NCBI GenBank assembly: GCA_950097015.1
Contig: CATNEN010000030.1
Location: 1,349,001 to 1,413,000 of the forward strand
Direction of reading: 5' to 3'
Source of the DNA: Macrostomum hystrix
Lineage: Eukaryota; Platyhelminthes; Macrostomidae
Length of the DNA stretch: 64,000 bases
The position numbers were made by a program, and so were the translations under genes. The stretch's first letter is position 1; each line of letters begins with the position of its first letter. Below the pieces are notes generated by a model. The model was not told the origin of the DNA, did not search any database, and was given only the letters and a program-made list of their open reading frames with translations. Below are positions 32,434 through 44,500 of the stretch, one piece after another.

Positions 32434-33465
32434 ATGCCCGCCTCATCTGCGGACCGCCAGCGACTCATCGCGGCCATTGAAAATGGAAGCTCACTAAGGG
32501 AAGCAGCGGCCGTCCTGCAACTGCCTATAGAATTGCCCGTCAGCATCGCCTAGAACGAAAAACTGAGGCGCTTCCTCGAGGTGGTCAACGATTTCTTAAA
32601 GTTGATGATGAAATGCGGCAATTTCTGAACCAGAAGCTGCAAGAGAACCCCTTCCAAACGTTAAAAGAGGTGGCCAACTGCATGGCTGCACAGTTTCCGG
32701 AGAAGCCTTAAGTGGGGTACAAGACGGTCGATCGGATGCTCCAAGGGATGCTATACACCCTGAAGCTCGGAACGAAGGGCAGTGACACCAGAGCGAGCTG
32801 CAATCTGCCTGAAAACATCGAGGCCCGGAGAGAATATGCCAACTTCATGCTGCACCTTGACGCCTCCGTACACATCGTCTATTTGGACGAAACTGGATTC
32901 AACTTGTGGCTACGGCGATCGCCGTGCTATCAGGGGTCGCCCTGTTAAGCGGACTGTGACGGCACAAAGAGGCCCAAACGTGACCGTCTGCATGGCTATC
33001 TGCGCAGAGTTTGGCCTGGTGCACTCGACCGTGCAGCGGGGTGGTCAGACGCTGGTTCGCTTCCAGGAGTTCATCAACTTCTTGGCAGAGCGATGCAATG
33101 AGCTCGATGCCGATGGAAGCTGGCTGGTTGTGATGGACGGCCCGCACTTCCACAGGGGAGCCAGAGTGCCGGAGCAACTACAAGAGAAGATCTCGATTCG
33201 CATCCTGCCGCCATACTTCCTCAACCCATCGGAACTGGCCAACAGTGCGCTGAAGGCATGGATCAAAAGCCGCTTGGCAGACGCTGGACTAGTCAACGAG
33301 GAGGCCGTTGCTCCAGATGGCGTCAACAAAGAGGAGTGGCGATTCATGCTGTTAGAGAGGGAGGCGCGCGAAGCGATTGACGACACAGTCACTGCTGGGA
33401 AGGCTGCCGCGTGGGACCTGCATTGCAGACGACTTTTGGGCAGTGTATTGAGGGACGGCTATTTC
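32434..33465 (+). pseudogene. Tc1/mariner-like transposase pseudogene (copy 2)
   Basis: Related to copy 1 (4423). ATG 32434 opens an HTH start (SSADRQRLIAAIENGSSLRE). The frame is lost near 32524, a TAA interrupts it at 32708-32710 after FPEKP, and it shifts again near 32930. The catalytic acids are all still visible: YLDETGFNLW (Asp), VVMDGPHFH (Asp) and LNPSELANSALK (Glu). Relative to copy 1, two residues are missing in the PPY-FLNP segment, so the exact D-E spacing of the family cannot be read here. The C-terminus is near CRRLLGSVLRDGYF. Confidence 0.88.
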
Positions 33466-33587
33466 AACTCTTTACTTTACTGTACTGTATCATCCAGTGT
33501 GTTCCTGTTTCCGTTATTCCGTTCAAGCTATTGGCTAGTCATATGGCTCAGAATGTATAAAAATAAAAGAATACGACGCATAGACCA

Positions 33588-33848
33588 ATCGATTCTCACA
33601 TTGGATGGCTTTTATCACTTTGCTTGTCCTTTATTGTCTATGGCTCATAGGCTAGGCTGGACGCAGCTAGGCCCTTCGTATTAAGCGTAGGCAGGATTCT
33701 CACATTGGATGGCTTTTTATCACTTTGCTTGTCCTTTATTGTCTATGGCCCATAGACTAAGGCTGCACGCAGCCAGGCCCTTCGCAGTCAGCGTAGGCAG
33801 GATTCTCATTTTGGGTGGCTTTATTCTCAGTTAGGCTGACAAAACCAA
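33588..33848. repeat. Right inverted arm of the composite element
   Basis: Holds two tandem versions of a ~120-bp sub-repeat (GATTCTCACATTGGATGGCT ... TTGTCTATGGC) and ends GGCTGACAAAACCAA, followed by TA. It is the inverted partner of 23022-23241 (after flipping) plus 23975-24023. Confidence 0.9.
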
Positions 33849-33892
33849 TACTAATCAGATGAAAAGGCATAAGTAGCCATCCTAATTCCTAA

Positions 33893-34648
33893 TTCAGCTG
33901 ATCCTAATCCACCCTGATACTAATCCACCATGATCCTAATCCACCTGATCCTAATCCACCCTGATCCTAATCCACACTGATCCTAATCCGCCATGATCCT
34001 AATCCACCATGATCCTAATCCACCTGATCCTAATCCACCATGATCCTAATCCACCTGATCCTAATCCACCCTGATCCTAATCCACCCTGATCCTAATCCA
34101 CCATGATCCAAATCCACCATGATCCTAATCCACCCTGATCCTAATCCACCTTGATCCTAATCCACCCTGATCCTAATCCACCTTGATCGTAATCCACACT
34201 GATCCTAATCCACCTTGATCGTAATCCACACTGATCCTAATCCACCATGATCCTAATCCACCCTGATCCTAATCTACCTTGATCGTAATCCACACTGATC
34301 CTAATCCACCTTGATCGTAATCCACACTGATCCTAATCCACCATGATCCTAATCCACCCTGATCCTAATCCACCTTGATCGTAATCCACACTGATCCTAA
34401 TCCACCTTGATCGTAATCCACACTGATCCTAATCCACCCTGATCCTAATCCACCCTGATCCTAATCCACCATGATCCTAATCCACCCTGATCCTAATCCA
34501 CCCTGATCCTAATCCACCATGATCCTAATCCACCATGATCCTAATCCACCTGATCCTAATCCACCCTGATCCTAATCCACCCTGATCCTAATCCACCATG
34601 ATCCTAATCCACCCTGATCCTAATCCACCATGATCCTAATCCACCGCA
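33893..34648. repeat. 16-bp tandem array
   Basis: About 46 copies of CTGATCCTAATCCACC with CCATG, CCTTG and CACTG linker variants and occasional ATCGTAATCC units in phased runs. Confidence 0.95.
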
Positions 34649-35405
34649 TTCCTCCACTCTGAAGCCATCTGAACTCACCAGTTTCAGGTACAGCACAGAT
34701 GCAGCCCTGTAGGGTCTCGTCATGCTGATGGGTAGGAATCAGCCAGTAGAAGTTCAGGCCAGCACTCACGATCGACAAGGTTTAGTTTGCTCAGCACGGC
34801 AGCTTATATCGTATGCTCTGAATGCTTCCTGCGCCATTATTCAACAAAGATTCCTTCTAAATAGTTTCTACAAACAAATTTTCTATATTTGAGAGTCAGA
34901 TTAGTTAGAACACTATTTTCAAATATATAGATATGCCAATTCGCATTTCGATACTTTGAAAATGGCAGAATGGGTCAGGGGTTCGTCTGAAGCGGCGATT
35001 GTGGACAGAATGGAAAGAGTTGAAAGTTCTCAAAGGGTTGAGTTGACAACTCCCTCTTATCCCAAGCACTATAGCCAGGGTCCTCGAGTAGCTAAACTCT
35101 CCTACTATGGTGTGCAACTCTTCGCTCACCAACTATCACCTGCTCTCTAGCTAGGGAGGGACATTAGTCCGGGGGCAAATTGTATATGGGAGAAATGTCT
35201 GTGCCGTTCTGGTCCAATTGAAATTCGCCATCTCCGGGAATATGATATAGGTCAGGAGAGCTGAGACGGGGTAGGGCCGGACCTGAGTATTCAGAGAGAA
35301 TTTATTTTTACAATGTCAAATTTAACTAATCGACTCGAGCACTTAAAAGTGACGGCGCTCAATCTATCGAATGCATTTCACTCGTGTTGCATTGAGCTAT
35401 ATAAT
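34649..35405. other. Intergenic spacer, no gene seen
   Basis: Short frames only on both strands. No recognisable domain, RNA gene or transposon end. Confidence 0.5.
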
Positions 35406-35407
35406 CA

Positions 35408-36925
35408 AACTTGTCTGTCAGGAGACTCTGACAGCTCTCTCACTCCGGTCTGTCAGGAGACTCTGACACCTCTCTCACTCCGGTCTGTCAGGAGACTCTG
35501 ACACCTCTCTCACTCCGGTCTGTCAGGAGACTCTGACAGCTCTCTCACTCCGGTCTGTCAGGAGACTCTGACAGCTCTCTCAATCCGGTCTGTCAGGAGA
35601 CTCTGACAGCTCTCTCACTCCGGTCTGTCAGGAGACTCTGACAGCTCTCTCAATCCGGTCTGTCAGGAGACTCTGACAGCTCTCTCAATCCGGTCTGTCA
35701 GGAGACTCTGACACCTCTCTCAATCCGGTCTGTCAGGAGACTCTGACAGCTCTCTCACTCCGGTCTGTCAGGAGACTCTGACAGCTCTCTCAATCCGGTC
35801 TGTCAGGAGACTCTGACAGCTCTCTCAATCCGGTCTGTCAGGAGACTCTGACAGCTCTCTCAATCCGGTCTGTCAGGAGACTCTGACAGCTCTCTCACTC
35901 CGGTCTGTCAGGAGACTCTGACAGCTCTCTCAATCCGGTCTGTCAGGAGACTCTGACAGCTCTCTCAATCCGGTCTGTCAGGAGACTCTGACAGCTCTCT
36001 CACTCCGGTCTGTCAGGAGACTCTGACAGCTCTCTCAATCCGGTCTGTCAGGAGACTCTGACAGCTCTCTCAATCCGGTCTGTCAGGAGACTCTGACAGC
36101 TCTCTCACTCCGGTCTGTCAGGAGACTCTGACAGCTCTCTCAATCCGGTCTGTCAGGAGACTCTGACAGCTCTCTCACTCCGGTCTGTCAGGAGACTCTG
36201 ACAGCTCTCTCACTCCGGTCTGTCAGGAGACTCTGACAGCTCTATCAATCCGGTCTGTCAGGAGACTCTGACAGCTCTATCGATCCGGTCTGTCAGGAGA
36301 CTCTGACAGCTCTCTCACTCCGGTCTGTCAGGAGACTCTGACAGCTCTCTCAATCCGGTCTGTCAGGAGACTCTGACACCTCTATCAATCCGGTCTGTCA
36401 GGAGACTCTGACAGCTCTATCAATCCGGTCTGTCAGGAGACTCTGACAGCTCTCTCACTCCGGTCTGTCAGGAGACTCTGACAGCTCTCTCAATCCGGTC
36501 TGTCAGGAGACTCTGACAGCTCTCTCAATCCGGTCTGTCAGGAGACTCTGACAGCTCTCTCAATCCGGTCTGTCAGGAGACTCTGACAGCTCTCTCAATC
36601 CGGTCTGTCAGGAGACTCTGACAGCTCTCTCAATCCGGTCTGTCAGGAGACTCTGACACCTCTCTCAATCCGGTCTGTCAGGAGACTCTGACACCTCTAT
36701 CAATCCGGTCTGTCAGGAGACTCTGACAGCTCTCTCACTCCGGTCTGTCAGGAGACTCTGACAGCTCTCTCAATCCGGTCTGTCAGGAGACTCTGACAGC
36801 TCTCTCAATCCGGTCTGTCAGGAGACTCTGACAGCTCTCTCAATCCGGTCTGTCAGGAGACTCTGACACCTCTCTTAATCCGGTCTGTCAGGAGACTCTG
36901 ACACCTCTCTTAATCCGGTCTGTCA
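35408..36925. repeat. 35-bp tandem array with a hairpin in every unit
   Basis: About 43 highly similar copies. Each contains CTGTCAGGAGACTCTGACAG, an inverted repeat with 7-bp arms and 6-nt loop, followed by a 15-bp CTCTCAATCCGGT-like linker. Variation is concentrated in the linker (CAATC/CACTC) and one arm base (ACAGC/ACACC). Confidence 0.96.
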
Positions 36926-37384
36926 GCATATTCTGCATTATCACCGAGGCTCTGGTCGGTTGAATTTTCGGATTAATAAACATGACAAAAAACGCATTTT
37001 AACTGTTTACTTATCAGTCGCTTGATGAAAAAGCAAGCTGTTTAAAGCGCAACGCCGCCTGGCATTTTAATGCAGCAATTTTTCTGCGAGTAGACAAACA
37101 TGAAAACAGGCAGATCAGATTGGACTAGAAGATAAGAAAAGCAAAGTTTTTGTTAACTGACATGTGAGCCTGACACTGATTAGTTTTTTAATACACCTTT
37201 CGTAGACACCTGCCTAGACAAATCAAAGTCTTGTCTCAGATACTAATAATTACGGTCGTGATTGCTATGGCAACTAGCCTAACATGGTTTGAGTTGGAGT
37301 TTACTAACAAAAACTAATAGGCAAACATTTTTAGATAAAAATGTTCTGATATTGAGGCTAGCAACTCGAAAACAGAGACACTGG
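36926..37384. other. Intergenic spacer
   Basis: AT-rich, no supported feature on either strand. Confidence 0.5.
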
Positions 37385-37770
37385 CAGGATGGGATCGGAT
37401 TGGGGTGAGATGGGATTTGAGATTGGGGTGGGTGGGATTTTAAATTGGGTGGGGTGGGATTTGAGATTGAGGGAGTGGGATTTGATATTGGGGTGACGTA
37501 GGATTTGAGATTAGGGTGGGTAGGATTTGAGATTGGGGTGGGTAGGATTTGAGATTAGGGTGGGGTGGAATTTGAGATTGGGGTGAAGAAGGATTTAAGA
37601 TTGGGGTGGGTGGGATTTAAGATTGGGGTGAGGTAGGATTTGAGATTGGGGTGAGGTAGAATTTGAGATTGGGGTGAGGAAGGATTTGAGATTGGGGTGC
37701 GTAGGATTAGAGATTAGGGTGGGGTGGGATTTAAGATTGGGGTGGGTGGGATTAGGGATAGTAGTGAGAT
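37385..37770. repeat. ~18-bp G-rich tandem array
   Basis: About 20 copies with core GGGGTGGGATTTGAGATT, imperfect. G-rich on the plus strand. Confidence 0.9.
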
Positions 37771-38139
37771 GGGTTCTGAGGCTCGAGAACTTTTTAAGCA
37801 TGAAAACAAACCAAGTTTTTCAGAAAAGTGGAGCTCGTTTAATTGAATAAATTAATAAATTCAATAAGTAGAGAATTAGTCATAAACGTCAGTTCACATA
37901 TACTAATTAAAGTAGAACAGGCGGGTACAAAAAACTTTAGCCAGGCATTTGCGCACGCTGATTGTGTATGTGTGACGTCACTTGCGCTAAATAGCTCGTA
38001 GACAGGTGTTAGCTGTCATTTGTGCCTATTTTTAGACTGCGGTGCGGGAAACCCCATTCGATTGAATTGAAGCACGCGACTGTAGCCAATAGAAATTATG
38101 CGACATCAGCAACAATTAGGATTTACTAAGTTGAGGCTG
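37771..38139. other. 3' flank of hemicentin
   Basis: Downstream of the hemicentin stop codon. An ATTAAA on the minus strand at 37838-37843, ~300 bp past the stop, is a possible poly(A) signal; otherwise nothing is seen. Confidence 0.35.
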
Positions 38140-38548
38140 TCAATTTAGCCTTGGGAAGAGATACTGCAGAGACGGCAAGCCGAAGTTGAACGCCGATATG
38201 CTGATGTACACATTGAAGGTTGTCTGGAAGATTGGCGTCGCACTCTGGTCAGGCGTGCGGTAGCAGTGCACCCGAATCTTCATGTCGTACATCTTGCCCA
38301 GCTTCCCAGCCAACTCGTTGGTGGTCCTGACGATTGTCACCCGGCCTTGGTTGCTGCGAATGTCGAACGGCGTGTCCTCGGATTTGTCCAGCAGGCGGTA
38401 GACGCAGTGGCGCAGGTTGGCATTGTGGGTGTCAATGATGCGCATTGTGAACTCCGGGTGCTTCGGCAGCACGTTGACCACGATGAATTTCACTCGGTCC
38501 CCGTTGGCGCACTGGGTGTCGCCTGGTGGGCAGCGGACGGCGCAGACT
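38140..38548 (-). CDS. HMCN1: Hemicentin last exon: fibulin-type C-terminal module and stop
   Basis: [52 protein letters not shown], ending FPRLN and TGA at 38140-38142. Matches the fibulin C-terminal fold seen in hemicentins and fibulins. Confidence 0.92.
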
Positions 38549-41500
38549 CTGGCGGATGGGGAGTAAGAGGAGATTTTCAAGACACAAAGAGCTTTTGCGG
38601 CACATTAGTGAAGGGATTTTAGCCGATTTTCGGGGAGATTTGAGGTGGACCGGAGCGGATTCGGAGGGAGATTGGGGAGAGGATTTTAGGGCAATTAGGG
38701 AGAGGATCTGATGGATACTAGGGAGGCGATTCGAGGGAGATTAGGGGCAGATTAGAGGGAGATTAGGGAGAGAATTTACAAAATATAAGATAGCGATTAT
38801 AAGGGAGATTATAGAGCGGATCAGAATGAGATTAGGCAGAGGAGTCGAGTATCTGTCAATACCTCTGACGAGCATCATAATAGTAGCCAACTGGGCAACG
38901 AATGACGCGACACTCGAAACTGCCGATGGTGTTCAGGCACTGCTGGTCGCCGGGACACGGACTTCTCGCAGCGTTGCACTCGTTGACATCTTCGCAACGC
39001 CCGGTTGCCATGGCAACAGTGTAACCCGCTGGACAGACGCATTCGAAGTCGCCGGCTGCGGTGTCTCTGCAGCTGGCCTGGCAGGTGTGCCCGAACTCGA
39101 CGCAGGTGCGGCGCGGCGTCTCAGCTGCGGTGCATTTTAATAAATTAATAACCTTTTCACACATCTCACCTCACTCTGTCTACCTCTCATCCCTGAACAG
39201 TCTACCACTCACACCTGAACAGTCAGTCTACCTCTCACCCCTGAACAGTCAGTCTACCTCTCACCCTGAACAGTCTACCTCTCACCCCTGAACAGTCTAC
39301 CTCTCACCCTTGATTACAATAGATCTCTCCCCCCGCCTACCCAATAATTATCGTCCACCCACCTGCGCAGGTGCGTCCGTCCTCACGCAGCCGGAAGCCG
39401 GCGGAGCAGGAGCACACGAAGGAGCCGAAGGTGTTTCGGCACAGCTGATCGCAAATGCTTGGCGACTCGCTGCATTCGTTGATGTCTGATTAAGGCGCGG
39501 GAAAAGAAAGTTCTAGGCTAGCAATCCATTCTGTTCAGGCATTCACAGCCTAGGGTAGGCTAGCAATCCATTCTGTTCAGTCATTCACAGCCTAGGGTAG
39601 GCTAGCAATCCATTCTGTTCAGTCATTCACAGCCTAGGGTAGGCTAGCAATCCATTCTGTTCAGTCATTCACAGCCTAGGCTAGGCTAGCAATCCATTCT
39701 GTTCAGTCATCCACAGCCTAGTCTAGGCTAGCAATCCATTCTGTTCAGGCATTCACAGCCTAGGGTAGGCTAGCAATCCATTCTGTTCAGGCATTCACAG
39801 CCTAGGCTAGGCTAGCAATCCATTCTGTTCAGTCATCCACAGCCTAGTCTAGGCTAGCAATCCATTCTGTTCAGGCATTCACAGCCTAGGGTAGGCTAGC
39901 AATCCATTCTGTTCAGTCATCCACAGCCTAGTCTAGGCTAGCAATCCATTCTGTTCAGGCATTCACAGCCTAGGGTAGGCTAGCAATCCATTCTGTTCAG
40001 GCATTCACAGCCTAGGGTAGGCTAGCAATCCATTCTGTTCAGGCATTCACAGCCTAGTCTAGGCTAGCAATCCATTCTGTTCAGGCATTCACAGCCTAGG
40101 CTAGGCTAGCAATCCATTCTGTTCAGTCATTCACAGCCTAGTCTAGGCTAGCAATCCATTCTGTTCAGGCATTCACAGCCTAGGGTAGGCTAGCAATCCA
40201 TTCTGTTCAGTTATTCACAGCCTAGGCTAGGCTAGCAATCCATTCTGTTCAGGCATTCACAGCCTAGGGTAGGCTAGCAATCCATTCTGTTCAGTCATCC
40301 ACAGCCTAGGCTAGGCTAGCAATCCACTTGGCATTCAGCAGTAAAATGGGTCATCAGCTCACCGTCGCAAGAGACTCCGTCCGAAGCTGGTCGAGTGCCC
40401 GGGCGGCAGCGGTCAGCGCACCGATAGTCGCCAGGTAGGTTGACGCATCTTTGACCGGCGGACGAGCACCTGTCGGCTGCGGCCGTGGCGCACTCGTCGA
40501 TATCCTCGCAGGTGCGTCGGTCGGAGGCCAGTCGGTAGCCGGGTAGGCAGTCGCACAGGTAGCCCGCCACGGTATTGACGCAGCGCTGCTGGCAAGCATC
40601 GGGCAACTCGAGGCACTCGTTCCGATCGACGCAGTGGCCACCGCTGGGCGCCACTCTGAACCCGACGCCGCAGCCATCGGGCCCGCCGGCGTCGGTCTTG
40701 GCCACCAGGGCGTTGGCCTGGAATGCCAGGCGCCCGTCGGTGCCAGCCGCTGGCAAAACCTGTACAGAGATGTCGTCAGTCAGCAGTCGCTGCACCGAGT
40801 AGGTCTGAGTTCGCCCACTGCCGTAGCTGACACTGGCATTCCAGTAGATCGGCAGCACCGTCTCGGATGTCGGCAGCTGAAGCGAGGCGGTGGCGCTGGC
40901 ATAGAGTCGGCCCGGCTCCAGCTGAGTGACGGTCTCCGTGTAGCCCGGCTGGCTGGTGTTGCCAATGGCAACCGCTGACGATGCCGACGATAATTCAGGC
41001 GGGCAGGCGCCCTCGACTGTGATGGCGACCACCTGCTGCCTGTGAATGGGGTTTGTTTATTCGCAGAATCGGAGCCTGGCCTTTGATGCCAATCCAACCT
41101 AAGCCCGGATCCGGAATATTCTTACCTGACGGAGTCCAGCACGAAGCTCGAGACGGTGATTCGAACCGAGTGCGCAGCGCCGCTTCCAAGCTGAACGTCC
41201 GTGACGCGTTTGAAGACTCCGCCTGTCACGCCGGCGCCGTTGGTGGCTCCGGCCACCTGGTAGGCTTGAGTCCACAGCACCGGGCCGAACACCTGGCCAG
41301 CCAGGTGGCGCAGGCAGCCGACTGCAAAGTCGGGCAGGTTCTCAGCGCCAACGCTGATCCAGTAGTCGGTGCGCTTGTTGACAGTCCGGTGGCCGCCTGT
41401 GAAGCCGGCGATGCCAAAAGAGCGATTCGACAGTCTGCCCTCAAGCGTGCCAGTGACCGTCACGACTGTTCCGTTCGAGTGTCCGTCGCCTCCGCCGACG

Positions 41501-44500
41501 CTGATGCCGCTGCCACCGCCGCAGTTGCCCCGACAACCGGTCGTTTCGACTGACGGGCCGCGGCAGAATAATCCGATGTTGCAGCTGCGACTTCGTAGCT
41601 TCTCGCCCAAACGACCGCAGGCCTCGGCCGAGCAGGGTCCCCAGTCGGACCAGGGGCCCCAGTCGCAGGGCTCCAGACTGCAGGCGCGCTTCTCCAGATC
41701 GGCACCGACGCAGGTGCGGCCGCCGTGCCGGGCCTCGCTACAGATTCTTACGCGGCTCTGCTCGCCTCCGTCGCAGCTGACAGAACAGGCGGACCAGGCG
41801 GTCCAGTCCGACCAGGTGCCGTGCTGCGGGCACGGACCGGCGTTGCAGGCCTCCGACTGGCTGCCGGCTGGGTCGCCGCCGTCGCAGAGAGCTGGCGGCA
41901 GACGGCCAGACGAAGAGTCGAGACAGTCGCGATGCCTTGTCCGTTGGCCACCACCGCAGCTGAGCGAGCAGGCGCTCCATTGGCCCCAGTCGGCCCAGGA
42001 GCCTCCGCTTGGTCCGCCACCGCCACCGCCGCTTCCGCTGCCGTCCTCGCAGGCTGGCAGGCCGTCGCAGGCGCGGTACTCGGCGTCGGACCCAGGACAA
42101 TGGCGGCCGCCGGCCCGCGGGCTGGGGCTGTCGCAGCGTCGACGCCTGGACTGGAAGGCGACGCCACCGCAGCTGCGATCGCAGGCGGACCAGGCGGCTG
42201 ACCAGGCGGACCAGGCGCCGTCTAGCGGGCAGTCGGGACCGCCGCATGGCCGTATCTCCGTGGCGCTGCCGTCGCAAGGCCGGCCGTCGTACTGAGCTGG
42301 CGGGTTGTCACAACTGCCTCAGCAAATAATTGAGTTTCGGGGGAGATTTTGAGTCGCTAGTACGCGCTAGCTCGGGAGTTCGAATCTCACGGGAGGGTAG
42401 GTTAAGTTCACCTAGAAATAAATGGGTAACAGCATTAGCTGTGGTAGGGGGTGAGTGGCAGAGCGGTTAACGTGTTTGCCTCTCGCACCAAGTTTCCTGA
42501 GCTCGATTCCACGGCGAGGCCACATTACATTTGGGGCGCAGCCGTGGAGAGAAGGCTTGGGGGCTTGTGATGCAATTCACGCACTTGAGGGCCAACCTCC
42601 AAAGCACAGTGAAATGTACACTGTCTGACAATGAGAAAGTCAGGGCAGATGTACACACCTGTGAGAGCGTGTGCCTACGTACAGTATCTGTGTTCGTGTG
42701 TGCTCAGGAGTCAGCGAAATGGGCAGAATTGCCTCCTCGCTGGCGGCGGGTCTAGGGTCACCAAATCATTTGACATTGCCCGCAGCCCTCCTGCAATTAT
42801 TATTATCATCGGCACAGTGCTACTGTCAGTAGAGTAGAACGAACAGTAAGGCAAATAATATTGTGCAGACCCACCGTCTCTGTCGGAGCTGCACCCCGAG
42901 TCCGCAGGAGGCGCTGCAGTGCTCCCAGTCGCCCCAACGGCTCCAGCCAGCATCGATCGGGCAGAAGCCGCTGAGGCAGCGCAGCGTCTCTTGGACTGGG
43001 CCGGTGCAGAATCTGCCGCCGTTAGCCGGCGCCGGATTGTCGCAGCGGCGCTGCCGGAGCCGGACGCCGGAGCCGCAGCTGACGCTGCAGCCGCTCCACT
43101 GGCTCCAATCTGAGAAGCCGCCGTCGATGTAGATCTTGACGCCGGCAGCGTGCGACTCCACGGAGCCGAGTCGGTTCTCGGCTACGCACTGGTACACTCC
43201 GGAATCTGACACCTTGGCAACCAGGATGGTCAGAGAGCCGTTGGCGTGACGCAGGTGTCGATCGGTGTACACCACCTGGCTGGAGTCTTTCAGCCATGAC
43301 AGGCTCGGCAACGGGGTGCCTTTGGCGCGGCACTCCAGGAGGACTCGATCGCCTGAAGCGGCCGCTGTGTCAGCCGGCTCGTGTGTAAAAAACGGCTTGG
43401 TCCACACCTGGACCAGAACCCTGCCCTTGGCGTCTCCGCCCGGATTCATGGCCACGCAGGTGTACATGCCGGCGTCCAGTTTCTGCGGCGGTTGTTGGTG
43501 AATTGCGGGCTTTTGTGTTTAGGGTGAAACTAGAATGCGGCTTGTTGCACTTTTTGGCTGCATTTTTGGCGGCTTGCGTTTTTTTTTGTTTTGTTTGTAT
43601 CGTTGGTTTGTAGCTGGTGTGTTGTTGGTGTGTTGTTGGTTTGTAGCTGGTGTGCTGCTGGTGTGTTGTTGGTGTGTCGTTGGTGTGCTGTTTGTGTGTT
43701 GTTGGTGTGTTCTTATGTTTTCGTTGGGTCTTTGGTTGGTTTTCGGTGTGTTAATGCACGCACCGTGGCCTGGTAGATGATCAAGGTTCCATTCTTGGCG
43801 TTAACAACGCGAGAAGACTCGATCAACTGCTGGCCATTTTTAATCCACAGTATCCTGGAATAGCTGCCCTTCACCAGGCAGGTCAGGGTGAGGGTCGAGT
43901 GCTCGGTTACTGGCGCGTCCGACTGCAGGATGCTCAGCACCTCGGGCGCGGCTGCGACAAAGGAGGGACGATTTGGGGAATTAGTTAGAAAATGAATAAA
44001 AAAACTATTTGTAAACTGTTTTAGATCAATGAATAATCTATACTGAATCTACTGGAATAATTTGGAAATCAGCTCAAGCGGCGAACTCACGCAGAACTCG
44101 CACATTGGCTACTACTCTGCGCTTGACCCCATTCTCATTAGCCGCCTCGCATTCGTACAGGCCGGCATCCGCATGACCCAGGTGGTACTCCAGGTAATTG
44201 CTGATGCCGTCAATATTGGTCTCTGTCCGTTTCTGAGTGCCATTGTGGTACCAGACAATGCGGGGCGTGGGCTTGCCGCTGGATCGGCAGGTCAACTGCA
44301 TCCAGGTGTTGGCGTAGAAGTTGAAGAATGGCGCCGAGGCCTGGTTGATCTCCGGCCCGCTGACCTCCGTGTCGATGATCTCCGGCGGTATGAAGGTGCG
44401 CACGTAGATCTCTGCGGTCCCCTTGCCGGCCTTGTTATCGGCCTGGCAGATGTACCGACCCTCGTCGTCCTGGCGAACTCCGACTATTTTTAGATTTGAG

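Larger units (their letters stand above)
23242..33850. mobile_element. Composite fold-back element with ~260-bp inverted arms, carrying two transposase pseudogenes
   Basis: Right arm 33588-33848 ends GACAAAACCAA followed by TA. The left arm is 23022-23241 (now flipped; outer end at 23241 also followed by TA) plus 23975-24023. Between the arms lie a P-like transposase pseudogene, a Tc1/mariner-like transposase pseudogene and an inserted Gypsy element. Inverted similarity extends further in, pairing 24057-24086 and 24121-24138 with 32280-32309 and 32246-32263, the leader of the mariner-like gene. TA at both ends would fit a Tc1/mariner origin. I infer one unit from the arms; the P-like gene could be a separate insertion. 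Confidence 0.65.

Noticed and set aside
35408-36925. Regular 35-bp units that might look like a CRISPR array.
   Set aside because: There are no unique spacers, units are contiguous, and the surroundings are animal DNA. It is a minisatellite.
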